Assembly (NCBI GenBank): GCA_002415485.1
Contig: DHYU01000031.1
Coordinates: 22,781 to 54,937 of the forward strand
Length of the DNA: 32,157 nucleotides
Reading direction: 5' to 3'
Source: Proteobacteria bacterium UBA5122
GTDB lineage: Bacteria; Pseudomonadota; Gammaproteobacteria; Tenderiales; Tenderiaceae
Shown: positions 1 through 8,722 of the stretch, in pieces
Layout: each line of letters opens with the position of its first letter
Numbering within the stretch: the first letter of the stretch is position 1
Program-made: the position numbers and the translations under genes
Notes under the pieces: model-generated
Told to the model about the DNA's origin: nothing
What the model saw: the letters and a program-made list of their open reading frames with translations, nothing else
The model's database searches: none

Positions 1-659
1 TCCTTGGTGACATGCCCCACCAGAAATACCGCCGTACCGCTACGTTTGGCATAACGCACCAACTGCGCCGCACTCTCGCGCACCTGGCCGACCGCACCTG
101 GCGCCGACTGTAGCTGTTCCGTATATATGGTCTGGATAGAATCGATGACCATCACCTGCGGCCGATCCCGTTGCGCCTGCGCCAAGACCGTATCGACATT
201 GGTCTCGGCCAGCAGCCGCACCTTGCCCGCCGTCAGCGCCAGACGGTGCGCCCGCATGCTCACCTGCTGCAGCGATTCTTCGCCGGTCACATACAACACC
301 GCCATCTGCTCGCTCAACTGCGCCAGTGTCTGCAACAACAACGTCGACTTGCCGACCCCCGGATCACCGCCGATCAGGATCACCGAACCCGGCACCAAGC
401 CACCGCCCAACACCCGATCCAATTCAGATTGACCCGTCGGCGTGCGCGCGACATCATCGGGGCTGACATCGGCCAGATTCTGGATGATCGACTCACCGGC
501 CGAACCGGCATAACCGCTAAAACGGGAACCGGCGGCAGGCTGGCTGACGACGCTCTCGGTCATCGTGTTCCAGGCACCACAATCGGGACACTGCCCCGCC
601 CACTTGTTCTGCTGGGTACCACAGGCGGTGCAGCTAAATACTGTTTTTGTCTTTGCCAT
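1..659 (-). CDS. radA: DNA repair/recombination ATPase RadA, N-terminal part (cut by window edge)
   Basis: RadA (Sms) is a RecA-like, DnaB-related ATPase that helps process branched recombination intermediates in the cytoplasm. The visible 219 residues start MAKTKTVFSC. They carry a four-cysteine zinc finger (CTAC at 10-13, CPDC at 24-27), a Walker A motif GGDPGVGKST at 97-106 and a Walker B strand ending VMVIDS at 169-174. The visible part ends at VGHVTK, where the family continues with the RadA-specific KNRFG motif and a Lon-like C-terminal domain, so about half of the usual roughly 455 residues lie beyond position 1. The ATG is at 657-659 with only a weak ribosome-binding site. The gene is divergent from the DUF3047 gene, 74 bp away, so the two promoters must share that gap. 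Identification is very firm. Confidence 0.97.
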   Translation of the reverse strand, partial: MAKTKTVFSCTACGTQQNKWAGQCPDCGAWNTMTESVVSQPAAGSRFSGYAGSAGESIIQNLADVSPDDVARTPTGQSELDRVLGGGLVPGSVILIGGDPGVGKSTLLLQTLAQLSEQMAVLYVTGEESLQQVSMRAHRLALTAGKVRLLAETNVDTVLAQAQRDRPQVMVIDSIQTIYTEQLQSAPGAVGQVRESAAQLVRYAKRSGTAVFLVGHVTK

Positions 660-733
660 GAAAATTCTTATGTAAGGATCGATCGACGATCACGACCAAG
701 GGATATTACATTCAACACGGACTCAACTTTATC

Positions 734-1390
734 ATGGACACCCGCCAAACACTTCGCCGCTGGCTCATCACCGTTATCTGCCTTGGTTTCAGCCAGCTCG
801 CCAACGCGCAGGACATCCGCGTCGGCCAATTCAGCAGCGGCACACTCGACGGCTGGCAGGAGAAATCCTTCGTCGACCACACCCGCTACCAGCTCACCGA
901 CAGTGATCGTGGCAAGGTACTGCGCGCCGACACCCGCAACGCCGCCTCCGGCCTGTTCAAAGAACATACCATCGACCTCAGCAAAACCCCTTACCTCAAC
1001 TGGTCCTGGCGTGCCGATCACGTCTTCAACGGCACACAGGAACGCAGCAAGCAAGGCGATGATTATCCGGCCCGCATCTACGTCGTCGTCTCCGGTGGCG
1101 TGTTCTTCTGGCGCACGCGCGCCATCAATTACGTCTGGTCGAGCAACCAGGCCATTGGCAGTACCTGGAACAATGCCTACACCGGCAACGCCAAGATGAT
1201 CGCCATGCGCAGCGGCATCAATCCCGACCAACCGTGGTATCACGAAAAGCGCGACATCCGCGCCGATTTAAAACAACTGTTCGGTGAAGATATCCGCGAG
1301 ATCCACGCCATCGCCGTCATGAGCGACAGCGACAATAGCGGTCAGGCCGCCACCGCCTATTACGGCGACATCTACTTCAGTGCTGATTAA
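734..1390 (+). CDS. Secreted DUF3047 family protein
   Basis: This 218-residue protein has an N-terminal signal peptide with cleavage most likely after ALA-type residues near 24-26 (SQLANAQ), so it should act in the periplasm. The mature part matches the DUF3047 pattern as I know it: a beta-rich domain with the core LNWSWRADHV, then GDDYPARIYVV, a tryptophan-rich middle (FFWRTRAINYVWSS) and a C-terminal YYGDIYFSAD strand. The fold suggests a jelly-roll-like, possibly carbohydrate-binding domain, but no catalytic function is established and I assign none. The gene is a monocistronic plus-strand unit, divergent from radA and convergent with the squalene synthase gene; the two stops are 24 bp apart. 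No strong Shine-Dalgarno precedes the ATG. Family assignment is from recognised motifs, not from a search. Confidence 0.8.
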   Translation: MDTRQTLRRWLITVICLGFSQLANAQDIRVGQFSSGTLDGWQEKSFVDHTRYQLTDSDRGKVLRADTRNAASGLFKEHTIDLSKTPYLNWSWRADHVFNGTQERSKQGDDYPARIYVVVSGGVFFWRTRAINYVWSSNQAIGSTWNNAYTGNAKMIAMRSGINPDQPWYHEKRDIRADLKQLFGEDIREIHAIAVMSDSDNSGQAATAYYGDIYFSAD

Positions 1391-1405
1391 TCTCAACCTC
1401 GATAA

Positions 1406-1431
1406 AGGTTAATCTCAGCCCAGATTAACCT
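1406..1431. terminator. Hairpin between convergent genes (possible bidirectional terminator)
   Basis: A perfect 10-bp inverted repeat, AGGTTAATCT (1406-1415) and AGATTAACCT (1422-1431), encloses the 6-nt loop CAGCCC. It lies just after the DUF3047 stop and spans the stop codon of the squalene synthase gene. The stem is AT-rich and neither side is followed by a good T-run, so termination is an inference from position and symmetry. Confidence 0.4.
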
Positions 1432-2458
1432 CGGCCCGCAGCGCCGCAAACCACACGCGCAGTTTGGCATCATTGCCCACCTGCCACAGCGAACGCCAGA
1501 TCATGCGATAGACCCAGCCGCGCTCGACCTTCACCACTGCCTGTGGGTCGAGCCAATGATCGACCTGACTCAAACGCCCCAGCGTCGCGATGCCTATCAA
1601 TGCCGGCCATAAGGCCGCCAGGCGCAAGCGTCGACACTGCGGTGGTATCGACAGCACATAGGCCTCGGCCGCCGCATAGTTTTCCAGGGCCTGCGTCAGA
1701 TAGTGTCGCAACAACTGACGCGACGCTGGCGTATTTTCAGCTGCCAACAACTGCACAGGCTTCAACCCCAGGGGCTGCAACACCGCAGTCGGCAGATAAC
1801 AACGACCAATGCGCAGATCACGCGGCAGATCACGCAGGATATTGGTCAATTGCAAGGCCTGACCAAAGCGCACACCAGCGTCTATCGCAGCAGCCGAGTC
1901 TTGCGCCTGCAAGTGCACCACATGCCGATGACTGACGCGGGTCCAAAACTCACCCACGCAACCAGCCACCCAATAGGTGTACTGATCCAGCTGCGCCTGC
2001 TCTTGCAAGGCGACGATGAGCGCAGCGTCACTCTCTGGTGGAAACGTGCGCAAATCAAAACACATGCCATCGGTCAGTGTTTGCAACACGTTCAAGATCA
2101 AGACCTGATCCGCCTCCGGCTGCAGCCGAAACAATGCAAACACCTCGGGCAGGCGCTGCAACAACACACGCTCCTTGTCATGCAGCAACTGATCACTCAA
2201 GGCAGCCGCGATGTGCGTTAATTCCCCAGCATCGGCCTGTGCAAACAGACATGCACGAAAACGCTGCAGATACTCCAGCCTAAGCGTCGGCGCCACCGCC
2301 GCCGTATCGGCAAGCGTATCGGCTGCCCGCGCCAACAGATAGGCCACGCCAATGGGCGCACGCAACACCGGCGGCAACACCCGCATACTCAGATAAAAAC
2401 TGCGCGATACGCCCTTCAACAGCTCACGCAAAAGAAACGTCTGATCCACGGCACTCAT
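1415..2458 (-). CDS. Squalene/phytoene synthase family protein (trans-isoprenyl diphosphate synthase)
   Basis: The family condenses two prenyl diphosphates head to head (farnesyl-PP to squalene or geranylgeranyl-PP to phytoene). The 347-residue protein has both aspartate-rich magnesium/diphosphate motifs: DTLAD at 47-51 inside LLARAADTLADT, and DLPRD at 210-214 inside NILRDLPRDLRIGRCYLP. The family segment YTYWVAGCVGEFW is at 160-172. The LARAADT version resembles proteobacterial squalene synthases more than carotenoid phytoene synthases, so squalene is the more likely product, but substrate cannot be settled from sequence. No squalene-hopene cyclase, HpnE or carotenoid gene is in the window. 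The ATG (2456-2458) directly abuts the stop of the AbgT-family gene, so it is the last gene of that operon and probably translationally coupled. Confidence 0.88.
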   Translation of the reverse strand: MSAVDQTFLLRELLKGVSRSFYLSMRVLPPVLRAPIGVAYLLARAADTLADTAAVAPTLRLEYLQRFRACLFAQADAGELTHIAAALSDQLLHDKERVLLQRLPEVFALFRLQPEADQVLILNVLQTLTDGMCFDLRTFPPESDAALIVALQEQAQLDQYTYWVAGCVGEFWTRVSHRHVVHLQAQDSAAAIDAGVRFGQALQLTNILRDLPRDLRIGRCYLPTAVLQPLGLKPVQLLAAENTPASRQLLRHYLTQALENYAAAEAYVLSIPPQCRRLRLAALWPALIGIATLGRLSQVDHWLDPQAVVKVERGWVYRMIWRSLWQVGNDAKLRVWFAALRAEVNLG

Positions 2459-3988
2459 CTACGGCTGATACCACAATGGCCCTTGTGGCCCCAGGTCCAT
2501 CCCCGTTGCCATCCATACAAACAATAACAATAGCCAGGCCAGCGCAAACACCAGCGCATACGGCAGCATCATCGCCACCAGTGTGCCCACGCCCGCCTGC
2601 GGCAGATAACGCTGCACAAAGGCGAGCACGATCACCATGTAGGGATTCAACGGCGTGATCACATTGGTTACGGAATCGCCGACACGATACGCCGCCTGCG
2701 TCAACTCGGGGCTGATGCCGACCTGCATAAACATGGGAACAAACACCGGCGCAAAGAACGCATATTTGGCCGAGGCCGAACCGATCAGCAGATTGCCCAA
2801 CATCACCACCAGCACAAAGGCACCGATCAACACCATCGCCGGCATATCCAGCTGCGCCAGGAACTGCCCGCCGACGATGGCCAGCATCTCTCCCAAGTTG
2901 GATTGTTTGAAAAAGGCAATGAACTGCGCGGCAAAAAACGCGAGCACAATGTAGGGCCCAAGACTGGACATGGTCTGCGCCATCAGCTCGGCCACATCCT
3001 TATCACTCCTCACGCGCCCGGCACCCACGCCGTAGGCAAGACCGGGCAACAGGAAAAAGATCAGGATCAGCGGCACCATGGCCTCGATCCAACGATCAAA
3101 GCGATTACCCATACCATGCAACGGCGCACCGGGGATCAGTATCAATGCCAGCACCATCGCGAGCAACGCACCCACGGTGATGCCCGCCCAACGCAGACCA
3201 CGTCGCTGTGCGTCCGCATCATCCCGTTCATCTTCAAGACCCGCAGGCACCACCACGGCCGTTGCGGCGAGTCGTGGTTCCACATATCGCGCCGTTACCC
3301 ACCAACCGATCAGGGTCAACAACAAGGTCGATGCGATCATGAACCACCAGTTGGCCGTTGCACTGACCAGATAACGCTCATCTGCCAATTGCGCTGCCGT
3401 CTGCGTAAAGCCCGCAAGCAGCGGATCCAGTGCGGTCAACAACAGATTGGCGCTAAAACCCGCCGACACACCGGCAAACGACACCGCGATGCCAACGAGT
3501 GGCGAGCGCCCCACCGCCAGATATAAGGCCGCGGCCAACGGTGGCAACACGACATAACCGGCATCCATCGCCATCGATGACATCACCGCCACGAAAAACA
3601 CGACCGGGGTCAATAAACGACTGGGCGTCAGCTTCACCACCAAGGTCATCAACGCGGCAATCAGGCCGCTGCGCTCGGCAACACCTATCCCCAACATCGC
3701 CACCAGCACCAATGCCAACGGCGGAAACTGAATGAAGTTTTGCACCAGATGGCTGAATACCCACCACAGCCCGTCACTATCCAGCAGACCATTGGCGGCC
3801 ACCGCCACCTCTTGCTGGCCACCGTCCGCCGTGGTGACGGTTTTATGCACCACCCACCCCGCCCACTCGGCGAGCTGAGACAAGATCAGCACGATCAGCG
3901 CCGCCATCATGAACAGCGTCGCCGGATGCGGCAGCCGGTTACCGGTGTCTTCGATCCACATCAAGATGCGATGTTGCTGTGAACTCAT
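2459..3988 (-). CDS. AbgT family transporter (p-aminobenzoyl-glutamate/antimetabolite exporter type)
   Basis: A polytopic inner-membrane protein of 509 residues with roughly a dozen hydrophobic segments, matching the AbgT family (E. coli AbgT, Neisseria MtrF). Family hallmarks visible are the N-terminal GNRLPHPATLF, a central MAMDAGYVVLPPLAAALY, and the C-terminal LIGSASAKYAFFAPVFVPM and VGDSVTNVITPLNPY re-entrant-loop regions. Members take up p-aminobenzoyl-glutamate or expel sulfonamides and related antimetabolites, driven by cation gradients; the substrate here is unknown. I chose the ATG at 3986-3988 over an in-frame upstream start because it gives the family-typical MSSQQHR...GNRLPHP N-terminus and forms an ATGA overlap with the preceding gene's stop, with purine-rich AGGACAGGCAGG just before it. 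A companion hydrolase gene such as abgA/abgB is absent nearby. Confidence 0.92.
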   Translation of the reverse strand: MSSQQHRILMWIEDTGNRLPHPATLFMMAALIVLILSQLAEWAGWVVHKTVTTADGGQQEVAVAANGLLDSDGLWWVFSHLVQNFIQFPPLALVLVAMLGIGVAERSGLIAALMTLVVKLTPSRLLTPVVFFVAVMSSMAMDAGYVVLPPLAAALYLAVGRSPLVGIAVSFAGVSAGFSANLLLTALDPLLAGFTQTAAQLADERYLVSATANWWFMIASTLLLTLIGWWVTARYVEPRLAATAVVVPAGLEDERDDADAQRRGLRWAGITVGALLAMVLALILIPGAPLHGMGNRFDRWIEAMVPLILIFFLLPGLAYGVGAGRVRSDKDVAELMAQTMSSLGPYIVLAFFAAQFIAFFKQSNLGEMLAIVGGQFLAQLDMPAMVLIGAFVLVVMLGNLLIGSASAKYAFFAPVFVPMFMQVGISPELTQAAYRVGDSVTNVITPLNPYMVIVLAFVQRYLPQAGVGTLVAMMLPYALVFALAWLLLLFVWMATGMDLGPQGPLWYQP

Positions 3989-5901
3989 CCTGCCTGTCCT
4001 TGTTTGGATGCAAAATAACGCCGCCATTCGTCGACCTTAGGCAACCACAACTGCTCGTAGCCCATATCAGCCTCATGTTTACGGACGGTCTCTTCCAGTA
4101 CCCGTTGCGCCTCGACCAATTGCCCGGCCATGGATAACAATCTCACACAGCGTAGCGCCAGCTCAACATCCGATCCAATCGCCAATGCTGTGACACACAA
4201 CTCTGCAGCACGCTGAGGCTCATCCGTCACGCCATATATATGTGCTTCGATCTGCAAGAGATTACGTTTGAGCGAATTATATTGCGGATTCTGTAGCAAC
4301 ACAGCGATCAACTGACTGACATCCTCTTTATTGACGAACGAAGGACACCGCTGCTCCAACACCAGATTTCGCCATTGGCGTAGCTTGTTGATCGTACCCA
4401 GCGAATATATACCGGTCTGCGCCACACGCAGCGCATCGGCATACTGCCGCGCATATGCCGCTTGATCTGAGTGATTCACACAACCCAGATTCAAACGCAT
4501 CAGATACGGCGTGGGATCATTCGGCGCAATCAATACCAGTTGTTCTACGTACGGTACGGCTGCATCAAAGTCATCCAGCCGAAACATCATATCAGCGGCG
4601 GACGCCTGCGCACGTTTGGAATTGGGTTGCTGCTCTGCCCACTGCAAGGTCAGCCTGGCCTCACTGCCCCATATACCCGCCTGCACCAGTGTTGTGCTGG
4701 CCACCCCAAACACAAACATCAGACCGCATAGGCGCAACCAAGCCCGCACCTTGGGGAGCGATACACGATCATAAATCTGTAATGCCAACCAAATCATTAC
4801 CAACACCAAGCCTATGCTGGGCACATAGTTGCGGTGTTCAAAATAAAGCTCCAGCGGCAAAAAACTCGATTCAAGGCTATGACCACACAAGAACCATAGC
4901 AAACCAAATGCCAATAGCTTATGGCGTCGCCGTGCCCACACCGCCGCCACCAGCATCATAAGCAACAATAACATTCCTAATGCAGGCCCTGGCTCGAACA
5001 TGCTGTTCGCTAGCGGAAAATCATCGTGATACAAACCAAAATCAGCCGTCACAGGCAGAATAATTTTATATGTATAGTCGAGTAGCGCATGCAGTTGGGT
5101 CAAGAGGCGCCCTTGCATATCAAATTCGCGCAGTTGATACGCACCTGAGATATAACCAGGAATACCCGCCAGCAGATAGGCACTCAAGACCAGTAATGGA
5201 AGATATAAAACCAGGCGCTTCCACCAAATAAAATACTTTGTGACAGGCTGGTCCGCCAACAATATCCATTCGATCAACAGAATAAACAATGGCAACAACA
5301 CGCCATTTTCTTTGGATAACACAGCTAACGTGGTACACACCACCAGCGCCATCGTCATCCATACCAGTCCATAACGCCCACCTTGAAACATCTTGCGGCG
5401 ACCTAACAGATAACCGTAGATACCGAGCAAGACAAACAATACCGACAGTTCAGTCATCCGCTGAACCACATACAACACCGTCGACACGTGAATGGGATGC
5501 AACAGCCAGACGATCGCCGCGATCAGCGCGATCAATTCCGCGCGCTTTAACTCAACATTTGCCAGCACCAGGGCAAGATGCAAACTCAGGAACAGAACTA
5601 AAGCATTCGCAATATGAATAATGATATTTACAGTTTTAAATGCGGCGGGATTATTTGGCCAGTGCTCGGCCTGCAAGGCAAACGTGAATAGAGAAATCGG
5701 ACGCCCCAAAAAACTGGAGACACCATCAAAGACATACAGTAGATACCCATTAAGGCCACCGACTTGTTGTACAAGGCCCAGCCTAGCTAAATTCGCACCA
5801 TCATCCAATAAAAATGGGCCATTTAAACCATATGAGTAAACCCAGCTACAGACCATGCAAAAAAATATGAGCAAGACCAACGAATAACGACTAAATAACA
5901 C
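3985..5901 (-). CDS. Multi-span membrane protein, TMTC-like (GT-C fold) with C-terminal TPR-like region
   Basis: This 638-residue protein has about ten hydrophobic segments in residues 1-400, then a soluble helical region (about 405-638) whose repeated short helices resemble TPRs. The first external loop has PFLLDDGANL with acidic D33-D34, placed as in GT-C lipid-linked sugar transferases and eukaryotic TMTC proteins. A conserved-looking LHPIHVSTVLYVVQRMTELS follows near 133. Bacterial proteins of this layout are usually annotated only as tetratricopeptide-repeat membrane proteins; a role in glycosylating exported proteins or envelope polymers is inference. The start is GTG (5899-5901), with GGAG some 11 nt upstream. 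It sits 61 bp after the GGDEF-EAL gene and overlaps the AbgT-family start by 4 bp (ATGA). No TPR consensus is strong enough to count repeats confidently. Confidence 0.7.
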   Translation of the reverse strand: MLFSRYSLVLLIFFCMVCSWVYSYGLNGPFLLDDGANLARLGLVQQVGGLNGYLLYVFDGVSSFLGRPISLFTFALQAEHWPNNPAAFKTVNIIIHIANALVLFLSLHLALVLANVELKRAELIALIAAIVWLLHPIHVSTVLYVVQRMTELSVLFVLLGIYGYLLGRRKMFQGGRYGLVWMTMALVVCTTLAVLSKENGVLLPLFILLIEWILLADQPVTKYFIWWKRLVLYLPLLVLSAYLLAGIPGYISGAYQLREFDMQGRLLTQLHALLDYTYKIILPVTADFGLYHDDFPLANSMFEPGPALGMLLLLMMLVAAVWARRRHKLLAFGLLWFLCGHSLESSFLPLELYFEHRNYVPSIGLVLVMIWLALQIYDRVSLPKVRAWLRLCGLMFVFGVASTTLVQAGIWGSEARLTLQWAEQQPNSKRAQASAADMMFRLDDFDAAVPYVEQLVLIAPNDPTPYLMRLNLGCVNHSDQAAYARQYADALRVAQTGIYSLGTINKLRQWRNLVLEQRCPSFVNKEDVSQLIAVLLQNPQYNSLKRNLLQIEAHIYGVTDEPQRAAELCVTALAIGSDVELALRCVRLLSMAGQLVEAQRVLEETVRKHEADMGYEQLWLPKVDEWRRYFASKQGQAG

Positions 5902-5962
5902 GAATACCCACTCTCCGTGATCTGCAACCGGATGATGTGATAAAGAAAAAAGTCAGACTAAG

Positions 5963-8722
5963 CTATGGTGACAACCAACTCAGCACCTGTGGTTTATTTA
6001 CTTGCCACAACTCAGGTCTGGAAATCCAATAACCTTGACCGTAATCGACCCCCATAAACATCAGCTCGCGTTTGATTGCCTCATTCTCAACAAATTCAGC
6101 TATGGTTTTTATTCCCATCACCTTACCGACCTGAACGATACATGCCACCATCGCCATATCAACAGGATCATCAATCATATCTTTAATAAACCCACCATCG
6201 ATTTTCAAATAATCCACAGGCAAATTCTTAAGGTATGCAAAGGAGCTAAGGCCACTGCCAAAATCATCCAGCGCAAAGCTACAGCCCAGCGCCTTCAAAA
6301 CATTGATAAATTCAATTGCTGATGAGAGATGTGTAATCGCTGCCGTTTCCGTCACTTCAAAACAAATTCGAGCAGGGTCCACACCACTCGATTTAATTTC
6401 ATCGGCCACATACTTCAAAAATGACTCTTCGTTGATCGATTTACCAGATACATTGATATTGTACACTTCATCACCGACATCAAGCGCGATCATCGACAAC
6501 GCCTTACTAATCACCCATCTATCAACATCGGGCATCAGGTTGTATCGTTCAGCTGCCGGGATAAAGGCCATTGGCAATACAATCTTGCCCTCATCATCAC
6601 GCATTCTAATCAGCACTTCGTAATGAATAGGTGCCCCCTGATCTTTCAGTGATGAGACCTTTTGTCGGTAAAGACAGAATCGATCATGAGCAAACGCATC
6701 ATGCACCTTATGCACCCACAACATCTCACCATGCCGCATTTGAAGTTCATGATCATCAAAACGATGAACCACAATGCGGTTACGCCCTTTATCCTTGGCC
6801 ATATAACATGCAGCATCGGCAGCACTCATGACCTCATGTAACGAACCTATATCCCGGCTAATCTCTACAAGCCCCATACTGGCGCCGATATCAAAGGTTT
6901 TCCCCTGCCAAACAAATCGAAATTCACGAATGACTGAATGTAAAACAGACGCTATCTCACGCGCCTTTTCGAGTCCACAATGACGAATAATAAGTCCGAA
7001 CTCATCCCCGCCAAGGCGAGCCAATACATCAGTATCCCGGATATTATTGCGCAACAAATGGGTCAATTGCTTAAGCAGTTCATCACCCGCCATATGACCA
7101 CAGGTATCATTAACTACCTTGAATTGATCCAAATCGAAATAACAAAGCACATCCTTATGATCACCACTCGAGCCATGCTCCAGCGAATATCGCAATTGGA
7201 TCTCAAACTCACGTCGATTAAACAGCCCCGTCAATTCATCATGACGGGCTTGATGCGCCATCCGCAGCGCCATCTCTCGTTCATAGGTAACGTCACGAAA
7301 GATAATGACAGCCCCCACCTCATTTCCAGCGCGGTCCCGAATCACACCTCTGGAGCTTTCAATCGCGAAACGAGTACCACCTTTATGTGTCAACACATAA
7401 TTGCCAACGATACCATCCCCACCTACTCCAGCATGACCATTCGCCCCAGGGAGGACACCATTGGACGCCTGCTCTTTTTCTGAAACAAAGACTTGCTTGA
7501 TCGGCATGCCAACAGCCTCTTGACATCGCCACCCTGTCAAGGATTCGGCAACTTCATTCATGTATTCAACGATATTCTGCGAATTGACCGTAATCACCCC
7601 ATCCGCAATTGAATGTAATGTAACTTCAACCCTCTCTTTTTCCTTGAATATTTCATCCTGCACCTGCTCATTTTTGATGCTATGCATATAGTCACGACGT
7701 AGACCTATATGCGCTAGATACATGGCTATAAAGGTAAGAAATACGACAATGGCCGGCACGACAAAATTAAAATCAGCTATTGATACATGGCGCTGAAAAT
7801 AAAGTTTAAAAGGAAGCCCTAAGGCTTCCAGATCCAACCGAACTTCAAAAACAGGGAGATATTGATAAACGTATCCATCACTGGATCCCGCTGCCACGTA
7901 TCTGACCAGATGACCACGAGAGTCTGATTCCAAGAACCTGTTGTGATGCATAGTCAGACTCGTCGTCTCACCATCAAAACTGGCACTTAAATGCGGCAAA
8001 AGGAACTCAGTTTTAATCACGACGGCAAAAACACCATCCAGTTGTTCCAGCCGAGTCTTAATATCAGAGGGAACAACCTTTCCTCTATAGGCTGCCTTGA
8101 ATAGATAAAAAACATTACCGACACCAGGCAGCTCGGTTGGCTCAGAGATGGTCGAGCCTCCACTCTGAATTGCCTCATATATAGACATTGACACCGCAGA
8201 GTCTGAAAACCCGTCATACCCCAAAACAATCGCACTTGAAGGATCCAGCGGTTCCACAAGGGTAACTGGCAAATACAAACTTCTTTGTGGGACAGAAACC
8301 CTCTTTTGGTCAGAATCCAATGTCACAATGTCATATGTCGCATAACCATCATCACGCAGACCTTCTACAAACCGCTGACGCTCACTTTGATCCACCCGCT
8401 TCATAAACATAATAGAGTCTATATGCGGATAGCTATCCATCATCTCCGTAGCAAATACGGAAAACTCACCCGCACGCAGCACCATATGTGAATGATGCCA
8501 ACCAGCCAATGATGAAACAACAGCCCTGCTGGCATTTAATTTGTGCTGCAACTGTGATGATGTTGCATCTACTTGATCTCGAAATTCACTCTCCACGTCA
8601 TCAAGCTCAAACATAAACACCAAGCCAAGCAACATCAAAGAAAACAAACTACAAAAGATGATTGCCAACAACAGTCTGACTTGATAAACAAACCGGAACT
8701 TATGCTCACTACTATTCTGCAT
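5963..8722 (-). CDS. Membrane CHASE-PAS-GGDEF-EAL c-di-GMP enzyme
   Basis: A 919-residue inner-membrane signalling protein. A first membrane helix (about 16-36) and second (about 320-342) enclose a periplasmic CHASE-type sensor with YPHIDSIMFMKRVDQSERQRF. A cytoplasmic PAS domain (about 370-490) follows. The GGDEF domain keeps its catalytic RLGGDEF (GGDEF about 571-575) and an RDTD inhibitory-site motif exactly five residues upstream, so it should make c-di-GMP and respond to product. The EAL domain keeps EVLIR (about 702), NINVSGKSIN, FEVTETAAI, LDDFGSGLSSFAYLK with LKIDG, TIAEFVEN and YGQGYWISRP, so phosphodiesterase activity also looks possible. Which activity dominates is unknown. The ATG overlaps the last 11 bases of the solute-binding-protein gene, implying coupled translation and a joint sensor function. 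Confidence 0.95.
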   Translation of the reverse strand: MQNSSEHKFRFVYQVRLLLAIIFCSLFSLMLLGLVFMFELDDVESEFRDQVDATSSQLQHKLNASRAVVSSLAGWHHSHMVLRAGEFSVFATEMMDSYPHIDSIMFMKRVDQSERQRFVEGLRDDGYATYDIVTLDSDQKRVSVPQRSLYLPVTLVEPLDPSSAIVLGYDGFSDSAVSMSIYEAIQSGGSTISEPTELPGVGNVFYLFKAAYRGKVVPSDIKTRLEQLDGVFAVVIKTEFLLPHLSASFDGETTSLTMHHNRFLESDSRGHLVRYVAAGSSDGYVYQYLPVFEVRLDLEALGLPFKLYFQRHVSIADFNFVVPAIVVFLTFIAMYLAHIGLRRDYMHSIKNEQVQDEIFKEKERVEVTLHSIADGVITVNSQNIVEYMNEVAESLTGWRCQEAVGMPIKQVFVSEKEQASNGVLPGANGHAGVGGDGIVGNYVLTHKGGTRFAIESSRGVIRDRAGNEVGAVIIFRDVTYEREMALRMAHQARHDELTGLFNRREFEIQLRYSLEHGSSGDHKDVLCYFDLDQFKVVNDTCGHMAGDELLKQLTHLLRNNIRDTDVLARLGGDEFGLIIRHCGLEKAREIASVLHSVIREFRFVWQGKTFDIGASMGLVEISRDIGSLHEVMSAADAACYMAKDKGRNRIVVHRFDDHELQMRHGEMLWVHKVHDAFAHDRFCLYRQKVSSLKDQGAPIHYEVLIRMRDDEGKIVLPMAFIPAAERYNLMPDVDRWVISKALSMIALDVGDEVYNINVSGKSINEESFLKYVADEIKSSGVDPARICFEVTETAAITHLSSAIEFINVLKALGCSFALDDFGSGLSSFAYLKNLPVDYLKIDGGFIKDMIDDPVDMAMVACIVQVGKVMGIKTIAEFVENEAIKRELMFMGVDYGQGYWISRPELWQVNKPQVLSWLSP

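Noticed and set aside
668..1243. A 191-codon open frame antisense to the DUF3047 gene
   Set aside because: The plus-strand product has a signal peptide and family motifs; the antisense frame has neither and follows from codon bias.
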